Source of the DNA: SZUA-320 sp963707875
GTDB lineage: Bacteria > Gemmatimonadota > Gemmatimonadetes > Gemmatimonadales > GWC2-71-9
Direction of reading: 5' to 3'
NCBI GenBank assembly: GCA_963707875.1
Contig: CAVPRU010000001.1
Location: forward strand, 1,178,001 to 1,242,000
Length of the DNA stretch: 64,000 bases
Below the pieces are notes generated by a model that saw nothing but the letters and a program-made list of their open reading frames with translations, searched no databases and had not been told where the DNA came from. Both the position numbers and the translations under genes were made by a program. Below are positions 62,007 to 64,000 of this stretch, piece after piece (the first letter of the stretch is position 1; each line of letters opens with the position of its first letter).

Positions 62007-62339
62007 ATGGCGACCCAACTCACCGCTGCCACCATCGACCTGGTCGCGGAGCGATTCCGGACCCTCGGCGAGCCCACCCGTCTCCTCCTGCTCGACCAGC
62101 TGCGACGGGGCCAGGAGCGCTCCGTCAACCAGCTGGTCGAGGCGACCGGCGCGGGACAGGCCAACGTCTCCAAACACCTCCAGATCCTGCTGGCCGCCGG
62201 ATTCGTGAGCCGACGGAAGGACGGCACGACGGTCTACTACCAGCTGGCGGACCCGACGGTCTTTCAGCTCTGCGACCTGGTCTGCGGTCGGGCCGAGGTG
62301 GTCATCGAACAGAAACGGCGCGCCCTGCGGCGGCGCTGA
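62007..62339 (+). CDS. ArsR-family transcription regulator
   Basis: A 110-residue winged-helix repressor: RFRTLGEPTRLLLLDQL, then the recognition helix region SVNQLVEATGAGQANVSKHLQILLAAGFVSRRKDGTTVYYQL. Near the C-terminus it has CDLVC, two cysteines that could sense a metal, persulfide or redox state. Divergence from the sulfur permease/dioxygenase genes fits the sulfide-responsive BigR/SqrR branch. AGGAGG at 61993-61998 sets the start. Its stop is 2 bp from the convergent kinase gene. Confidence 0.9.
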   Translation: MATQLTAATIDLVAERFRTLGEPTRLLLLDQLRRGQERSVNQLVEATGAGQANVSKHLQILLAAGFVSRRKDGTTVYYQLADPTVFQLCDLVCGRAEVVIEQKRRALRRR

Positions 62340-62341
62340 GA

Positions 62342-63601
62342 CTAACGCCCCCGGGTCAGGGCCTCAAGCCGTTCCGCCAATGCCTCCAGCTCGAACGGCT
62401 TTTCCAGGACCAGGGCACCGGTCCGATCCCGGAACATCCGGACCTCCGGCAGCTCCAGGTCTCCGGTCACCAGCACCATCCGTTCCTGCAGCGCCGGCGC
62501 CTCCGCGCAGACCTTCCCGTATACGATCATCCCGGACACCCCGGGCAGCAGCAGGTCGCACACGATCGCGTCGTACTTGAGGCCTCGCTCCACGGGCAGC
62601 AGGGCCGCCAGGGCCGCCCGGCCGTCAGACACTTCGTGGACCGCCCAGCCGGTGCGCTCCAGGTAACGCCTGAGCGCCAGCCGCACGGTGGGCTCGTCAT
62701 CGACCAGAAGCACCAGACGGGCGCCGGCGGCCGGAGTGGGCCCCGAACCGGCCGTCTCATCCCCGGCGGCCTGCCGATCCCGCCAGCGCCGGTCCTCGAA
62801 CGGGAGTGCCACCACGAAACGGGCCCCGGCCCCCTCAGCCTCGGGAATATTCTCGGCAGTCAGAATGCCGCGATGGTTGCGCACGATACCCTGGGAGATC
62901 GAGAGGCCGAGCCCGCTTCCTTCCCCGGCGGGCTTGGTGGAATAGAACGGTTCGAAGATGTGCTGCATCACCTCCGGGGCGATCCCGGGGCCGCTGTCCC
63001 GGACCACGAACTCGAGCAGCCGACCGCGCACCTGGGCGGTGAGGGAGACCCTCCCTCCGCGGGGGGTGGCCTGGCAGGCGTTCTGCAGCAGGTTGGCCAG
63101 CACCTGTTCCAGGGCGGGCTCGTCACCCACCAATTCAGGAAGATCAGGTGTCATGGAGGAGGTGAACCTGAGCCCGCGAGCCTCGCAGTCCCGCGCGGTG
63201 ACCGCCGCGATCCGGTCGATCAGCACGCCGGGCGAGAACGGAGTCCGGGTGCCGCTCGGCACCTCCCCGCGCAGCGATTCCAGCAGTCCCCGGAGCAGCA
63301 GCCTGGTCCGGCGGGCCTGATGCCGGATCACCATCAGCGCCTCACGCTGCTCGACCGCCGGCTCGGCGTGGAGCAGATCCTCCGCAAACGCCAGGATCGC
63401 GGTGAGCGGGTTGGTCAACTCGTGCGCCACCACCGAAAGCTGGCGACCCGCGTCGGCCAGCCGCTCCACCGGGATCTCGTCACCCTGCGGCTTCGCCGGA
63501 GGCACGGGGGCCTTCCGGCCGCGCTGCAGCCATAGGAGCGCACCGAGGCCGAGGACGAAGCCGGCGAGCAGTCCGAGCAGGGCGGCGAGGGCTGGGGACA
63601 T
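62342..63601 (-). CDS. Hybrid sensor histidine kinase with receiver domain
   Basis: A 419-residue protein with one N-terminal membrane helix (ALAALLGLLAGFVLGLGALLWL) and almost no periplasmic sensor. The kinase core has the H-box VVAHELTNPLTAI, N-box LANLLQNACQATP, DSGPGIAPE and GSGLGLSIS. A C-terminal receiver domain follows with LLVDDEP, the phospho-acceptor Asp in IVCDLLLPGVSG and ALVLEKPF. The order kinase-receiver on one chain without a HAMP or PAS domain suggests an internal phosphorelay; the output partner is not in the window. GAGGACCC precedes the ATG. Confidence 0.92.
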   Translation of the reverse strand: MSPALAALLGLLAGFVLGLGALLWLQRGRKAPVPPAKPQGDEIPVERLADAGRQLSVVAHELTNPLTAILAFAEDLLHAEPAVEQREALMVIRHQARRTRLLLRGLLESLRGEVPSGTRTPFSPGVLIDRIAAVTARDCEARGLRFTSSMTPDLPELVGDEPALEQVLANLLQNACQATPRGGRVSLTAQVRGRLLEFVVRDSGPGIAPEVMQHIFEPFYSTKPAGEGSGLGLSISQGIVRNHRGILTAENIPEAEGAGARFVVALPFEDRRWRDRQAAGDETAGSGPTPAAGARLVLLVDDEPTVRLALRRYLERTGWAVHEVSDGRAALAALLPVERGLKYDAIVCDLLLPGVSGMIVYGKVCAEAPALQERMVLVTGDLELPEVRMFRDRTGALVLEKPFELEALAERLEALTRGR

Positions 63602-63663
63602 GGGTCCTCAAGAATATCATGCCCCGGAAAAAACCGCCCGTCCGGCGATTGACCTCGGCGGAG

Positions 63664-63852
63664 CTACCGGTCCCGGCCGACTCCGACGCGCCGCAACACC
63701 GTCTCCAGCGGACAGAAGCCCGTCAAGCTCGACTGGAGCAGGTTGAGTCCGACAAACCCAGTGAACAGGAAGAACCGCGCGTCGACCCAGTAGCCCAGGG
63801 CCAGGGAGCCCAACACGAATGCGCCGGCAAACCGCCGGATGATCATTTCCAT
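63664..63852 (-). CDS. YgaP-like DUF2892 small membrane protein
   Basis: A 62-residue protein with two membrane helices (FAGAFVLGSLALGYWV and FFLFTGFVGLNLLQSSLTG) and the DUF2892 signature LLQSSLTGFCPLETVLRRVGV with its conserved Cys. In many bacteria this domain is fused to or lies near rhodaneses, consistent with the sulfur genes nearby. GAGGAG seven nt before the ATG fixes the start; it directly follows the partial gene upstream. Confidence 0.9.
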   Translation of the reverse strand: MEMIIRRFAGAFVLGSLALGYWVDARFFLFTGFVGLNLLQSSLTGFCPLETVLRRVGVGRDR

Positions 63853-63862
63853 GACAATCTCC

Positions 63863-64000
63863 TCAGATGAATGCCTCGACCGGGAGTACCACCGCCCGGA
63901 GCCGTTCGCCGACGGGGAGGGTTCCGGCCGTCGTCGCGATGGCCGAGGTCAGAGCATCGGCCGACTCGGCCGGGACCGCCGTGAACCAGACCGTGTTGCC
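63863..64000 (-). CDS. 3' end of an unidentified protein (truncated by the window)
   Basis: The last 45 residues of a minus-strand gene run in from the right edge and stop at a TGA at 63863-63865. Visible sequence includes NTVWFTAVPAESADALTSAIATTAG and ERLRAVVLPVEAFI. I do not recognise the family. It lies 10 bp upstream of the DUF2892 gene and is probably co-transcribed with it. Confidence 0.7.
   Translation of the reverse strand, partial: GNTVWFTAVPAESADALTSAIATTAGTLPVGERLRAVVLPVEAFI

Overview
The window is high-GC, densely packed bacterial chromosome with no rRNA, tRNA, CRISPR array, transposase or phage gene that I could see. Outer-membrane proteins (a TonB-dependent receptor with a carboxypeptidase-regulatory domain, beta-barrels), many lipoproteins, a MoxR/DUF58/BatA/DUF4175 operon, M61 and S41 peptidases and an Ada protein point to a diderm bacterium. 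My best guess is Gemmatimonadota or a close relative; this is inferred from gene content and style, not from a marker gene.

Layout. 1-5.4 kb: end of an esterase-like gene, HU, an FprA-type ferredoxin-NADP reductase, an SGNH lipoprotein, a glutamate dehydrogenase and an alpha/beta hydrolase. 5.5-13.5 kb: a polar-lipid or envelope cluster with two CDP-alcohol phosphotransferases, a separate sugar/inositol-phosphate nucleotidyltransferase, a radical SAM enzyme, a MOP-type flippase and an outer-membrane barrel protein. 13.5-17 kb: polysaccharide deacetylase, TauE/SafE permease and an S41 PDZ protease.

17.1-29.0 kb is the most unusual region. A cassette occurs three times: a membrane-anchored CPYC thioredoxin-like protein, then a secreted peptide of about 50 mature residues with eight cysteines, and, convergent to them, a DUF4876-like lipoprotein. 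A TonB-dependent receptor and a partner barrel protein lie between copies 1 and 2. The peptide cysteine spacing is that of CS-alpha-beta (defensin-like) peptides, and each cassette starts with a conserved 17-bp-spaced promoter. Cassette 1 is bracketed by a 133-bp direct repeat made of the 3' ends of the two flanking genes.

29-36.9 kb: M61 aminopeptidase, an endonuclease/phosphatase-fold lipoprotein, a DUF6883/DUF4926 pair, lspA, hydrolase, Uma2, ada, a STAS-like protein and a DUF4136 lipoprotein that may use an ATT start. 36.9-51 kb: one long minus-strand operon of eight genes (VWA protein, caspase-fold protein lacking its cysteine, TPR plus HELAH metallopeptidase, DUF4159, MoxR, DUF58, BatA-like, DUF4175), several with 4-bp overlaps. 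51-57 kb: SnoaL-like protein, nitrilase, an AhpD-family protein with an in-frame TGA exactly at the resolving cysteine (candidate selenoprotein), an EF-G paralogue, a fatty-acid desaturase and a DUF411 protein. 57-64 kb: GNAT, an Lrp regulator divergent from a Cys/Met PLP lyase, a persulfide dioxygenase-rhodanese and a TauE exporter, each of the last three carrying one apparent frameshift, then an ArsR regulator, a hybrid histidine kinase and a DUF2892 protein.

Starts were adjusted by eye from Shine-Dalgarno sites, signal peptides and overlaps. All family names come from motif recognition without database searches.
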